Part shown: positions 33,017 through 42,704 of the stretch, piece by piece
Numbering within the stretch: the first letter of the stretch is position 1
Layout of the letters: every line of letters begins with the position of its first letter
Source of the DNA: Veillonella intestinalis
GTDB taxonomy: Bacteria; Bacillota; Negativicutes; Veillonellales; Veillonellaceae
NCBI RefSeq assembly: GCF_943193155.1
Contig: NZ_CALPDB010000002.1
Span: forward strand, 186,001-250,000
Length of the DNA stretch: 64,000 nucleotides
Reading direction: 5' to 3'
The notes under the pieces: generated by a model
Seen by the model: the letters and a program-made list of their open reading frames with translations, nothing else
What the model was told of the DNA's origin: nothing
Database searches by the model: none
Translations under genes and position numbers: made by a program

Positions 33017-34561
33017 TTATTTAGCATAATCTACGACTCTAGTTTCACGAATGATTACTACTTTAATCTGACCTGGATATTCTAATTCAGATTCAATACG
33101 TTTAACCATATCGCGTACTAATAGAGTAGCTTCTGCTTCACCCACTTTATCTGGTTTAACCATTACGCGGATTTCGCGACCAGCTTGAATAGCAAAACAT
33201 TTTTCAACACCATCAAAGGACTCGGCAATTTCCTCTAATTTAGTCAAACGTTTTAAGTAGTTTTCAAGCGTTTCACGACGTGCCCCAGGGCGTGCTGCTG
33301 AAATTGCATCAGCCGCTGCCACCAAGACAGCTTCAACAGATTTAAATTCTTCATCCCCATGATGAGCACCAATACAATTTTGTACCAATACACTTTCATG
33401 GTATTTTTTAGCCACATCTACACCAATCTGTACATGAGACCCTTCCATTTCATGGTCAAGTGCTTTCCCTAAGTCATGAAGTAAACCGCCTCGTTTAGCT
33501 AATGTTACATCGCAACCTAGTTCAGCTGCCATCATACCAGCTAAATGAGCCACTTCAATAGAATGTTTCAACACGTTTTGACCATAACTTGTACGGTATT
33601 TCAAACGACCTAAAATTCGAATGATTTCAGGATGTAAGCCATGTACATCGGCTTCAAAGGTAGCCTGCTCACCAGCATCTTTAATAACTTGGTCAACCTC
33701 TTTACGAGCTTTACCAACCATTTCTTCAATGCGGGCTGGATGAATACGACCATCCACAATTAGTTTTTCAAGCGCAATACGCGCTACCTCACGACGAATT
33801 GGATCAAATCCAGAGAGGATAACTGCTTCAGGGGTATCATCAATGATTAGATCTATACCTGTTAAGGTTTCTAGGGCACGAATATTACGGCCTTCACGAC
33901 CGATAATTCGCCCTTTCATTTCATCATTTGGAAGAGCTACTACGGATACCGTAGACTCTGCAACATGGTCTGCAGCACAACGCTGAATAGCGGCTGCAAT
34001 AATTTCGCGGGCATTCTTTTCCGCATCTTCCTTCGCCTGTTGTTCTAAATCTTTAACAAGGACCGCCGTTTCATGACGAATCTCTTGCTCTACATTGGAA
34101 AGTAAAATTCCTTTTGCTTCCTCAAATGTCATGCCAGAAATACGTTCTAATTCTGCCATCTGCTGATCGTACAATGCTTCTGTACGCTCTTTTAAAGCTT
34201 TTGCTTCTTGTTCTTTTCGATGCAACGCATCTTCTTTCTTTTCTAATGATTCTAATTTACCATCAAGATGTTCTTCTTTTTGAAGAATACGTCGTTCTAA
34301 ACGTTGTAATTCATTGCGTCGATCTCGGTTTTCTTTTTCTGCTTCACCACGAAGTTTATGAATTTCTTCCTTAGCTTCTACTAAGGCTTCCTTTTTCTTT
34401 GACTCAGCCTCGCGTTCTGCATCGGCAATAATTCGCGCTGATTCTATCTCAGCTTGCTTCAGCTTACCTTCAGCAATATTCTTACGCATCATGTAACCAA
34501 CACCAAGACCGATGAGCACCATTACAACTGCAATAATGCTATACTCTAAAATAAGATTCAC
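33017..34561 (-). CDS. rny: Ribonuclease Y
   Basis: A 514-residue membrane-anchored endoribonuclease that starts mRNA decay. An N-terminal transmembrane helix (about 6-25) leads to a long coiled coil (about 30-190), a KH RNA-binding domain (about 205-270, [15 protein letters not shown]) and an HD catalytic domain with [10 protein letters not shown] near 360. The GTG at 34561 has AGGAGG touching it with no spacer. The same AGGAGG is ideally spaced from ATT, codon 4, so the true start is uncertain by a few residues. It follows recX, as in other Firmicute cinA-recA-rny clusters. Confidence 0.95.
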   Translation of the reverse strand: MNLILEYSIIAVVMVLIGLGVGYMMRKNIAEGKLKQAEIESARIIADAEREAESKKKEALVEAKEEIHKLRGEAEKENRDRRNELQRLERRILQKEEHLDGKLESLEKKEDALHRKEQEAKALKERTEALYDQQMAELERISGMTFEEAKGILLSNVEQEIRHETAVLVKDLEQQAKEDAEKNAREIIAAAIQRCAADHVAESTVSVVALPNDEMKGRIIGREGRNIRALETLTGIDLIIDDTPEAVILSGFDPIRREVARIALEKLIVDGRIHPARIEEMVGKARKEVDQVIKDAGEQATFEADVHGLHPEIIRILGRLKYRTSYGQNVLKHSIEVAHLAGMMAAELGCDVTLAKRGGLLHDLGKALDHEMEGSHVQIGVDVAKKYHESVLVQNCIGAHHGDEEFKSVEAVLVAAADAISAARPGARRETLENYLKRLTKLEEIAESFDGVEKCFAIQAGREIRVMVKPDKVGEAEATLLVRDMVKRIESELEYPGQIKVVIIRETRVVDYAK

Positions 34562-34578
34562 CTCCTCATTATAAAAGT

Positions 34579-34600
34579 GAGAAGCCCACCTAGGCTTCTC
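34579..34600 (-). repeat. Hairpin in the rny leader
   Basis: GAGAAGCC (34579-34586) pairs with GGCTTCTC (34593-34600). On the minus strand CACTTTTATAATGAGG follows, with the rny ribosome-binding site starting some ten bases on. It could be the recX terminator or an RNA structure controlling rny translation. Confidence 0.55.
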
Positions 34601-34706
34601 CCAGATTGCCGTCTATTTCATATACATTTGAAAATTGCCCACTACTGTGAGACTACTATAATTGTAGTCGGTCATGAAAAGACTGTCAAGAAAAACTCTA
34701 TATAGA

Positions 34707-35213
34707 CTATTCATAGTGAGCTACTTGTTCACAGATACTTCGGATTGTTCCTAAACCAAATCCACGATTTTTCAAAAAATTCATAACTTTTTTCTGATTT
34801 AACCGCTCTTCTTCTGGCCAACCTTCTTCATACCAAATTGGTTCACTTATGGCAGTAGGGCTTAAAAAATGGCGTATTACCAACCTTAACGCAGGTTCTA
34901 ATTCATTATACTGACCTAATTCACTACCTACTGTTAACCCCCGCTGAAACATCTTATTGCGTATATATTGCACGCTATATTTAGCTTCAGCCATATAGAA
35001 TTGTAATACATCATGCGCCAAGCGCTCGTCATTAATATAATCTAATTCTTCCAATCTTTCTAATACTATATTAATTAATTCATGAGTAACGCCTTTACGC
35101 TGTAATTTTTGCGTCAATTCTAAACGACTCAAAAAACGAGGAGCTAAGAAGCGCATAGCTTGGTCCATAGCGGTACTTTCAGTATATTCTGTATCACTTT
35201 TTTTAAATGCCAT
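34707..35213 (-). CDS. recX: RecX, regulator of RecA
   Basis: A 168-residue helical protein that binds RecA filaments and limits recombination. The three-helix repeats typical of RecX are visible (AMRFLAPRFLSRLELTQKLQ, LEELDYINDERLAHDVLQFY). It is encoded 53 bp downstream of recA on the same strand, the usual partner arrangement. ATG 35213 is the natural start; the upstream ribosome-binding site is weak (AAAGGT). Confidence 0.9.
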   Translation of the reverse strand: MAFKKSDTEYTESTAMDQAMRFLAPRFLSRLELTQKLQRKGVTHELINIVLERLEELDYINDERLAHDVLQFYMAEAKYSVQYIRNKMFQRGLTVGSELGQYNELEPALRLVIRHFLSPTAISEPIWYEEGWPEEERLNQKKVMNFLKNRGFGLGTIRSICEQVAHYE

Positions 35214-35266
35214 ATATGCGCTACCTTTCCTCTACCTCACATTATTATAGTATGCTAATTTTTATA

Positions 35267-36298
35267 TTAGTCTTCCGTCAATTCTTCCCCTACTACATCA
35301 AATGATTCTGGTTCTGCCATTAATGTATCACGCACAATCTTGTCGATTTCTTGCGCAATTTCAGGATGAGTACGTAAATAATCTTTAGCCGCTTCCTTAC
35401 CTTGCCCCATACGTTCATCATTGTAAGAATACCAGGCACCGGATTTTTTAATGATTTCCATGTTTGTACCAATATCAATCAAAGTACCTTCATAAGATAC
35501 ACCAGTACCATACATTAAATCAAATTCAGCCGTTTTAAATGGAGGAGCTACCTTATTTTTTACAACTTTAACTTTTGTACGACTACCAACGTTTTCATTA
35601 TTTTGTTTAATCACTTCCCCTTTGCGCACATCAAGGCGGATTGTGGAGTAGAACTTCAATGCACGGCCCCCTGTAGTTGTTTCAGGATTACCAAACATGA
35701 TGCCTACTTTTTCACGCAACTGGTTAATAAACACAACTACAGTGCGCGATTTACTAATAATCCCTGTTAATTTACGAAGGGCTTTACTCATTAAACGTGC
35801 TTGTAAACCTACATGAGCATCACCCATTTCGCCTTCAATTTCAGCCTTTGGTACTAGAGCCGCAACGGAGTCAACTACAATAATATCTACCGCACCACTG
35901 CGCACTAAGGATTCAGTAATTTCTAACGCTTGTTCCCCATTATCTGGCTGAGATACTAATAAATTATTAATATCAACCCCTAAATGACGAGCATATACTG
36001 GATCTAAGGCATGTTCCGCATCAATAAACGCAGCAATGCCGCCACCCTTTTGAGCCTCTGCAATAGCATGCAAAGCAACTGTCGTTTTACCAGAGGATTC
36101 AGGCCCATAAATTTCAATAACACGACCTCTTGGGAAGCCACCAACGCCAACAGCTAAATCAATAGCCAAACAGCCTGTTGAAATAACTTCTACATTCATG
36201 CGGTCAGTTATATCCCCAAGACGCATAATGGCGCCCTTGCCATAATCTTTTTCTATCTTCTTCAACGCATTATCTAAGGCTTGTTCTCTACCGTCCAT
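35267..36298 (-). CDS. recA: RecA recombinase
   Basis: A 343-residue recombinase. Walker A GPESSGKT is at 65-72. The L1/L2 DNA-binding loops are around [12 protein letters not shown] and [22 protein letters not shown], and there is a short acidic C-terminus. It performs strand exchange and activates the SOS response. AAAGGAA precedes ATG 36298. Two small hairpins (36314-36327 and 36402-36421) lie in the upstream gap, but I find no clear LexA box. Confidence 0.98.
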   Translation of the reverse strand: MDGREQALDNALKKIEKDYGKGAIMRLGDITDRMNVEVISTGCLAIDLAVGVGGFPRGRVIEIYGPESSGKTTVALHAIAEAQKGGGIAAFIDAEHALDPVYARHLGVDINNLLVSQPDNGEQALEITESLVRSGAVDIIVVDSVAALVPKAEIEGEMGDAHVGLQARLMSKALRKLTGIISKSRTVVVFINQLREKVGIMFGNPETTTGGRALKFYSTIRLDVRKGEVIKQNNENVGSRTKVKVVKNKVAPPFKTAEFDLMYGTGVSYEGTLIDIGTNMEIIKKSGAWYSYNDERMGQGKEAAKDYLRTHPEIAQEIDKIVRDTLMAEPESFDVVGEELTED

Positions 36299-36401
36299 GA
36301 TTGTTCCTTTCTTGACCGCTTACGGTCTTTACACTATATATCCTTGTACTAGATAAATATATAAAATCTATTTAAATTGAATGACTCATCAAATGTTATA
36401 A

Positions 36402-36421
36402 GATACTTTATAGCAAGTATC
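36402..36421. repeat. Inverted repeat in the recA upstream region
   Basis: GATACTT and AAGTATC are perfect 7-bp arms around a 6-base spacer, about 105-125 bases upstream of recA. A second hairpin, GACCG-CTTA-CGGTC at 36314-36327, lies just ahead of the ribosome-binding site. The first could be an operator, the second an mRNA structure. Neither matches the GAAC-N4-GTTC LexA pattern. Confidence 0.4.
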
Positions 36422-36471
36422 TCGCCAAATTACTTGAGCCACTCAAACTAAATCAATACGAGTAACATAAC

Positions 36472-37716
36472 TTACGCTTTACCAGTAATCGCCCGATATA
36501 AATAATATAACGCTCGTTCTGCTGTGCTTTCACGAATACTATCACGATCACCAATAAATTCATTCTTATAAGCCACTGTGCCATTAGGTCCTGCAATACC
36601 AATATAAACTAACCCTACTGGCTTAGTTGGCGTTGCTCCACCAGGACCCGCAATCCCTGTTGTAGATACACCATAAGTTGTACCAAGTAAGGTCCGTACC
36701 CCTATAGCCATGGACTTAGCCACTTCTTCACTGACTGCACCAAATTCATCCAATTCAACTTGAGGTACCCCCAGTACTTTATGCTTTACTTCATTAGAAT
36801 AGGATATTACCCCACCTTGCACATAGGCACTACTACCAGGTAATTCGGTCAACCGTTTACCTACCAAACCACCAGTACAAGATTCAGCCGTTCCTACAGT
36901 AGCCCCCATAGCTAATAAAGCATCCGTTACAAGTTCTAACATAGACTTTTCTAAGCGGCGCCCTAAGGCATCACCTAAACGATCTTGCAAAATCCCATCC
37001 CAAGGTGCTAGTAAAGCTTCTGCTTCCTGTGATGTAGCTGCACTCGCTGTAATTCGTAATTCAATATAACCATTTTTAATTAAAAAGGCTATTGTTGGGT
37101 TTTGTTGTGCTTTTACCAAATCCATTAAGGCCGCTTCTAGGGCTAATTCACGCATGCCATATACAGCATACCGATGCGACAGTACAACGCCTTGACCACC
37201 AAATTGGCGTTCTAAATAAGGCCGTACCGATTCATTAAATACAGCCTTCATTTCAGCTGGTGGGCCTGGTAATAAAATAAAGGTAGTGCCTTCTGATTGC
37301 ACGGCTACACCTGGCGCTACACCACGACTATTAGCCAAAGCTACACTATTAACTGGTAGTAGCATTTCGCGCCGACTGGGCTCTGGCATATCCCAGCCTT
37401 TATTTCTAAAAAATTCTTTCACAAATTGTTCAGCCTCTGGGTTAAGTTCTAATTCAACCCCAATCGCCTTTGCCAAAACCGGCCGAGTAATATCACCTTG
37501 CGTAGGGCCTAAACCACCGGTACAAACTACAACATCAGCCCGTTTAGCAGCAGCTTTAAAAGCCTCTTCCATACGAGCCGGATTATCACCAATTGTTGTT
37601 TGAAACGCTACCGTATAACCTAATTTATTAAGTTCCTGCGCTAACCAAGCTACATTCGTATTAATAGTATCACCCAGTAATAGTTCAGAGCCTGTGGAAA
37701 TCAATTCTACAATCAT
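36472..37716 (-). CDS. cinA: CinA, NMN amidohydrolase / competence-damage protein
   Basis: A 414-residue two-domain protein. The N-terminal MoaB/MogA-like COG1058 domain (about 1-170) shows STGSELLLGD and CTGGLGPTQGD. The C-terminal amidohydrolase domain (about 255-410) shows TAESCTGGLVGKRLT and VSTTGIAGPGG. Full-length CinA deamidates nicotinamide mononucleotide and may hydrolyse ADP-ribose. It precedes recA, as in many Firmicutes, though a terminator or promoter between them is not clear. Confidence 0.94.
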   Translation of the reverse strand: MIVELISTGSELLLGDTINTNVAWLAQELNKLGYTVAFQTTIGDNPARMEEAFKAAAKRADVVVCTGGLGPTQGDITRPVLAKAIGVELELNPEAEQFVKEFFRNKGWDMPEPSRREMLLPVNSVALANSRGVAPGVAVQSEGTTFILLPGPPAEMKAVFNESVRPYLERQFGGQGVVLSHRYAVYGMRELALEAALMDLVKAQQNPTIAFLIKNGYIELRITASAATSQEAEALLAPWDGILQDRLGDALGRRLEKSMLELVTDALLAMGATVGTAESCTGGLVGKRLTELPGSSAYVQGGVISYSNEVKHKVLGVPQVELDEFGAVSEEVAKSMAIGVRTLLGTTYGVSTTGIAGPGGATPTKPVGLVYIGIAGPNGTVAYKNEFIGDRDSIRESTAERALYYLYRAITGKA

Positions 37717-37792
37717 ACCTGGCCTCGATTCTTTTAAAATGCCCTTGAATCTGTTTATTACCTATTCAGACTATCCTTAGGCGTTTATTGTT

Positions 37793-39142
37793 TTATGCTT
37801 CGCTTCGCACTTCAGCTACTACATCGTAAGAAAAACCCTGTACGACTGTAACTGGTACAATATCGCCAACGGCTAAGCCTTCACAATCTTCAATATACAT
37901 GTTGCCATCTACATCAGGTGCTTGGCACTCCAAACGGCCTTTAGCTAAGGTATGACCTTGTTCATCTTCGCTAATTTCTTCAATAATAGCTTCATGAGCC
38001 GTACCTTCTAGATTGCGATTGTTCTCTTCAGAAATAGCAGCTTGAATTGACATCAACGTATGATAGCGCTCTTCCTTTACTTCTTCTGCTACTTGATCAA
38101 CCATAGCTCCAGCTGGGGTACCATCCTCTTGTGAGTAAGTAAATACACCCATATTATCAAAGGCCACCTCTTTTACAAACTCGCAAAGTTCTTCAAATTG
38201 CTCATCTGTTTCACCAGGAAAGCCTACTATTAACGATGTACGTAATGTCACATGACTAGCTGTATTACGAACCTTTGCCAATAATTTCACAATATCAGCT
38301 TTACGATCCTTACGGTTCATACGACGTAAAATATCATCATTAATATGTTGTAATGGCAAATCAATATAATTGCAAATCTTTGGTTCTCGCACAATAATAT
38401 CAAGTAATTCATCAGTAAAATATTTAGGATATAAATACAGTAAACGATACCATTGAATGCCCTCTACCTTCACTAATTCTTCCAATAATTCAACCAGCAT
38501 CGGTTTGCCATTATTCAAATCAGCACCATAGCTCGTAGTATCTTGTGCAATAAGATTAATTTCTTTAACCCCCATAGCAGCTAATCGTTCTACTTCCTCT
38601 ACAATGGACTCAATAGTACGACTGCGGTACGAACCACGTACCTTAGGAATGATACAGAAAGTACAGCCATTGTCACAGCCTTCTGCAATTTTTACATATG
38701 CACTATAGGTTGGCGTAGTCTGCATGCGAGGCATTCGTTCATTGTAAATATTAGTGATGGAATCCATTATACAAATACGCTTACCTTCATCAATAGCAGC
38801 AATGGCTTCCATAATGCGATTCCAAGAACCTGTGCCAATTAAAGCATCAATTTCAGGAATTTCCGCAAATAATTCTTCTTGATACTGCTGACTTAAACAA
38901 CCGGCCACAACTAAACCTCGACAAGCCCCAAATTGCTTAAATTCACTCATTTCAAGAATTGTATTTACCGATTCCTGCTTTGCCTTTTCTATAAAAGTAC
39001 AAGTATTAACAATAATAATTTCAGCCTCATCTAAAGCTTCTGTAATCTCATAGCCATTATCCTTTAGTACACCTAGCATAATCTCAGTATCTACCAAGTT
39101 TTTAGCACAGCCTAAACTCACATAGCCTAACTTCTTACTCAT
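37793..39142 (-). CDS. rimO: RimO, ribosomal protein S12 methylthiotransferase
   Basis: A 449-residue radical SAM enzyme that methylthiolates an Asp of ribosomal protein S12. The N-terminal UPF0004 domain starts YVSLGCAKNLVDTEIML with the first cluster Cys. The SAM cluster motif is CDNGCTFC near 154-161, and a TRAM domain closes the C-terminus. The SLGCAKNLVD signature separates RimO from MiaB. The start overlaps the upstream gene's stop as TAATG. Position between ftsK and cinA/recA matches the Firmicute order. Confidence 0.95.
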   Translation of the reverse strand: MSKKLGYVSLGCAKNLVDTEIMLGVLKDNGYEITEALDEAEIIIVNTCTFIEKAKQESVNTILEMSEFKQFGACRGLVVAGCLSQQYQEELFAEIPEIDALIGTGSWNRIMEAIAAIDEGKRICIMDSITNIYNERMPRMQTTPTYSAYVKIAEGCDNGCTFCIIPKVRGSYRSRTIESIVEEVERLAAMGVKEINLIAQDTTSYGADLNNGKPMLVELLEELVKVEGIQWYRLLYLYPKYFTDELLDIIVREPKICNYIDLPLQHINDDILRRMNRKDRKADIVKLLAKVRNTASHVTLRTSLIVGFPGETDEQFEELCEFVKEVAFDNMGVFTYSQEDGTPAGAMVDQVAEEVKEERYHTLMSIQAAISEENNRNLEGTAHEAIIEEISEDEQGHTLAKGRLECQAPDVDGNMYIEDCEGLAVGDIVPVTVVQGFSYDVVAEVRSEA

Positions 39143-40182
39143 TATATATCCTTTCTAAAACGCACTTGACTAATCCATTTATTTAACAATACTTTTTTGC
39201 CATCTTCGGTGTAACCACCTTCAGTATTCCATAAAGCCAATTCACGGCCTAATGAATCCACTGGTTTAGGAAGTTCTGGGTTAGTATATACATAGTAAAA
39301 TCCATTATCATCTAATAATTGTGCTACTTGTTTAGACAGTAACCACTTAACTAAGCGAGTCGCTTCTTCCTCATTACTTACGCTTTGCAACATGCCTACC
39401 CCTGTTAAATAATAGGGCGTACCATCAGCAGGAAAAATAATTTTTACTGGGTATTTGTGCTTCGCATATTGTAAGCCATCCGAATAGTTACCAATTCCTA
39501 AATCAGTTTCTCCAAGAGCCGCTAAGCGCACTGGTGTTGATAAAAATTTAGCATATTGCACGACATGAGGCTTCAATTCTACAAAATACTGTAATCCTTT
39601 TTCTTCCCCATCCATTTCAACAAAGCTATACAAAATATTCGCTGCACTACGAGACGCCACAAAGTCAGTCATAATAACAGCCCAGTCACCAGGTAAAACT
39701 AAAGACTGCCAAGCTGTTACATAACGTCCCATACGATTATAAAAGGCTTCACTTTGCGCAAATATTACGGGGTCATACCAAGTACCAACCCAAAGGGCAT
39801 CATTATTTTTAAATCGATCTGAAATTTCATCGACCCCTTCGGTTAAAACGGGTTTCAATTGATGATACTTAACGCCAATGTCTAAATTATCACGCGTAGT
39901 CAACACAAGATCACCTTTTTGATCAGAAATAGGCAAGGTCATACGTGTTGCCATCTGTTCTTCAGTGAGCGGTAACATCCGTAAGCGCACATGATATTGC
40001 ATTTCATATTGCTGAGCCAATAAGGTTGTCAAATTTGTAGGCAAATCGGAATAAATTGTCAATTCTGCCTTGACGGGAATGGCGGTCCGCTCTTTCTGTT
40101 TATTCTGTTCAATATGCGCCCCAATGCCAAAGACAATCAATACAAAAACAATGAGTAACGCAATAGGCCAAAATCGTTTCAT
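39142..40182 (-). CDS. Extracytoplasmic solute-binding protein, iron(III)/spermidine type, isolated
   Basis: A 346-residue periplasmic binding protein type 2. An N-terminal hydrophobic segment (MKRFWPIALLIVFVLIVFGI) is followed by a signal-anchor-like junction without lipobox Cys. The domain resembles FbpA-type iron-binding proteins (ELTIYSDLP near the mature start). No permease or ATPase accompanies it. It is translationally coupled to rimO and 27 bp after the YgiQ-type gene, an unusual place for a transport protein. ATG 40182 follows GGAGGCAGGT; ATG 40198-40200 lacks such a site. The ligand is unknown. Confidence 0.75.
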   Translation of the reverse strand: MKRFWPIALLIVFVLIVFGIGAHIEQNKQKERTAIPVKAELTIYSDLPTNLTTLLAQQYEMQYHVRLRMLPLTEEQMATRMTLPISDQKGDLVLTTRDNLDIGVKYHQLKPVLTEGVDEISDRFKNNDALWVGTWYDPVIFAQSEAFYNRMGRYVTAWQSLVLPGDWAVIMTDFVASRSAANILYSFVEMDGEEKGLQYFVELKPHVVQYAKFLSTPVRLAALGETDLGIGNYSDGLQYAKHKYPVKIIFPADGTPYYLTGVGMLQSVSNEEEATRLVKWLLSKQVAQLLDDNGFYYVYTNPELPKPVDSLGRELALWNTEGGYTEDGKKVLLNKWISQVRFRKDI

Positions 40183-40209
40183 CCGTTTACCTGCCTCCAT
40201 TATGACATA

Positions 40210-42204
40210 TTAAGGACGACGTTTTCTAGCAAAATCACTACGTTTCGTCCCCTTACTTATACTAATTTCGCCACGGCCGTTCCTCTTTGCCTTACCCTGT
40301 GACCGGCCTGCAACACTACTATTATTAGTCTTATTTTTACTCTTACTAGCGCCCGATGTATGACTTTTACCTTTGGCAATGCTTGTATTACTTTTGCCTT
40401 TGGCCATACTTTTAATTGATCTTGGTGGAATCAAACAATGTGGCCCAAAGCCAATCAAATCGGTCCGACCAGCCTTTACCAATGCTTCCTGTACCAATTT
40501 ATAGTTATCAGGATTCTTATACTGCATCAACGCTCGTTGCATCGCCTTATCACGGCCATTCTTAGCCACATATACCGCTTCACCAGTTAGTGGATGAATC
40601 CCTGTATAATACATAGCCGTAGACAAGCTACCTGGAGTAGGAATAAAGTCCTGAACCTGTTCTGGTGTCATTCCTTGGTCACGTAAAAACTCAGCTAATT
40701 CGATAGCATCGTCTAACGTACAGCCAGGATGAGAGCTCATAAAATAAGGAACTAAAAATTGTTTTTTCCCCAACTGTTGATTCGCTGTTTCAAACCAATT
40801 TTTAAATTTTAAAAAGGTTCCTTTATCAGCCTTCCCCATGATTTCCGTAACTCGTTCCGATACATGTTCTGGCGCCACTTTTAGTTGCCCACTTACGTGA
40901 TGCTCACATAATTCTTTCACAAATTGACGATTATTATCTTCTAACACATAGTCATAGCGCAAACCAGAACGTACAAATACTTTTTTAACACCTTTTAACT
41001 TACGTAATTTGCGAAGTATCGCTAAATAATCATCATGACTTGTATCTAACCGTTCACAAGCATGTGGTGCGGCACAATTCTTGCCTGGGCAAGCCCCTAA
41101 GGTACTCTGCTTTTGACAGGCTGCATGACGAAAATTAGCCGTAGGCCCCCCCACATCATGAATATAGCCTTTAAAATCTGGCATAGCAATCATTCGTTCC
41201 GCTTCAGCTAGCAAAGACTCATGACTACGGTTCTGAATAATACGCCCTTGATGACTCGTAATGGCACAAAAAGAACAGCTACCAAAACAACCGCGATGAC
41301 TCACTAAACTAAATTGAACTTCACTTAATGCAGGCACGCCACCTTTAGCATCGTAACGAGGATGCCAACGACGTGAAAACGGAAGATTATACACTTCATC
41401 CATTTCAGCTTGTGTTAATGGCAATGCAGGACTATTTTGTACTACATAACGATCGCCATGACGTTGTACTACGGTTTTACCAATAAATGGATCTTGCTCT
41501 AAATATTGTTGCCGAAAAGCTTCAGCGAATTGCTTTTTATCAGCCTTGACCATTTCATAGGAAGGGCATTCCACAACCTTGCCGGTTGGTATTTCTTTCG
41601 CCATATAACAAATGCCCTTAATCTCAGGCAAAGCATCTTGTAACCGTTCCGTATCTAAGGCTTTGGCAATTTCTAAAATCTGCTTTTCACCCATGCCATA
41701 AATAAGTACATCTGCCTTGCTATCCGTCAAGATAGAGCGACGTACTGTATCAGACCAATAGTCATAATGAGCAAAACGCCGCAGACTAGCCTCAATGCCA
41801 CCAATCACAACGGGCACATCACGAAATGCTTCGCGCATACGATTAGCATAGACTAAGGTAGCTCGATCGGGGCGATGACCACTCTCACCACCTGGCGAAT
41901 AATCATCATTATGACGATATTTCTTCGCTGCCGTGAACTTGTTGAGCATAGAGTCTAAATTGCCCGCCGTTACTAGCGAGGCCAAGCGTGGTTTACCTAG
42001 CACTTTGAAGGCTTCTACATCATTCCAATCAGGCTGTGCAATGAGCCCTACACGATAGCCATGATGTTCTAACAATCGACCAATCACACTACCGGAAAAG
42101 GAAGGATGATCCACGTAAGCATCACCAGTGATAAGAACAAAATCAAGTTCTGCCCAACCTCGTTCGTCCATCTCCGCTCGTTCTGTAATTAAAAAGTCGC
42201 TCAC
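40210..42204 (-). CDS. YgiQ-family radical SAM protein
   Basis: A 664-residue protein with the YgiQ N-terminal domain (MSDFLITERAEMDERGW onward), a radical SAM domain with CFGSCSFCAI near 309-318, and the YgiQ C-terminal domain. The last 65 residues are a Lys/Ser/Gly/Asn-rich, basic, probably disordered tail with a near-repeat (AKGKSNTS, AKGKSHTS). The reaction of YgiQ proteins is unknown. The start is GTG 42204 with AAGGAG nine bases upstream. A second Cys cluster is visible (CQKQSTLGACPGKNC). Confidence 0.9.
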   Translation of the reverse strand: MSDFLITERAEMDERGWAELDFVLITGDAYVDHPSFSGSVIGRLLEHHGYRVGLIAQPDWNDVEAFKVLGKPRLASLVTAGNLDSMLNKFTAAKKYRHNDDYSPGGESGHRPDRATLVYANRMREAFRDVPVVIGGIEASLRRFAHYDYWSDTVRRSILTDSKADVLIYGMGEKQILEIAKALDTERLQDALPEIKGICYMAKEIPTGKVVECPSYEMVKADKKQFAEAFRQQYLEQDPFIGKTVVQRHGDRYVVQNSPALPLTQAEMDEVYNLPFSRRWHPRYDAKGGVPALSEVQFSLVSHRGCFGSCSFCAITSHQGRIIQNRSHESLLAEAERMIAMPDFKGYIHDVGGPTANFRHAACQKQSTLGACPGKNCAAPHACERLDTSHDDYLAILRKLRKLKGVKKVFVRSGLRYDYVLEDNNRQFVKELCEHHVSGQLKVAPEHVSERVTEIMGKADKGTFLKFKNWFETANQQLGKKQFLVPYFMSSHPGCTLDDAIELAEFLRDQGMTPEQVQDFIPTPGSLSTAMYYTGIHPLTGEAVYVAKNGRDKAMQRALMQYKNPDNYKLVQEALVKAGRTDLIGFGPHCLIPPRSIKSMAKGKSNTSIAKGKSHTSGASKSKNKTNNSSVAGRSQGKAKRNGRGEISISKGTKRSDFARKRRP

Positions 42205-42243
42205 TACACATATCTCCTTGAAGTATTAATAATCAACTTAGAT

Positions 42244-42693
42244 TTATACAAAAAATAACCAACCTAAAAATACAATAATGCAGAAGGTAATAATTGCTAC
42301 CGCTAGTCGCTCTTGTGCCAATGTTTTCTGTCGTCGTTGCTGTCTTGACGTATAGCTCAATCGCTTCGACTGTGGTACTACCTTATCAACTTCTCGCTCA
42401 ACTTCTTCGTGAGGCGCTAATTTTCGTGGTTTCATGCGCCGTAAAGGCACCCCTAAAGGTTCTCCAATTAAGCTTTTATAGCGATCAATCATGCGGTGCC
42501 GTTCGAGGCCCAGCAAATCTGCATAATTGCCAATAAAGCCCTTCACATACACATCGCCAGGGATAATTTTATAATTATCCTCTTCAATAGCTTCTAAATA
42601 AGCCCCTCGTATATGAAGTACCTGTTCAACATCTTTAATGGTTAGCCCCCGCCGATTTCGTTCTCGCCGTAGCTCTTCCCCAATTGTAGACAA
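42244..42693 (-). CDS. RodZ-like helix-turn-helix membrane protein
   Basis: A 149-residue protein. The N-terminal helix-turn-helix (about 5-65, GEELRRERNRRGLTIKDVE) is of the RodZ/HTH_25 type, followed by a basic linker and a single C-terminal transmembrane helix (about 130-148). Full RodZ has a periplasmic domain after the helix; here the protein stops at the membrane. It may link cytoskeleton or regulator to the envelope. TTG 42693 follows AAGGAGG. The place between ftsK and the rimO group matches the Firmicute ymfM gene. Confidence 0.85.
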   Translation of the reverse strand: MSTIGEELRRERNRRGLTIKDVEQVLHIRGAYLEAIEEDNYKIIPGDVYVKGFIGNYADLLGLERHRMIDRYKSLIGEPLGVPLRRMKPRKLAPHEEVEREVDKVVPQSKRLSYTSRQQRRQKTLAQERLAVAIITFCIIVFLGWLFFV

Positions 42694-42704
42694 GGTCTAC
42701 CTCC

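Noticed and set aside
36299-36471. LexA box upstream of recA
   Set aside because: No GAAC-N4-GTTC-like site; the inverted repeats present have a different sequence.
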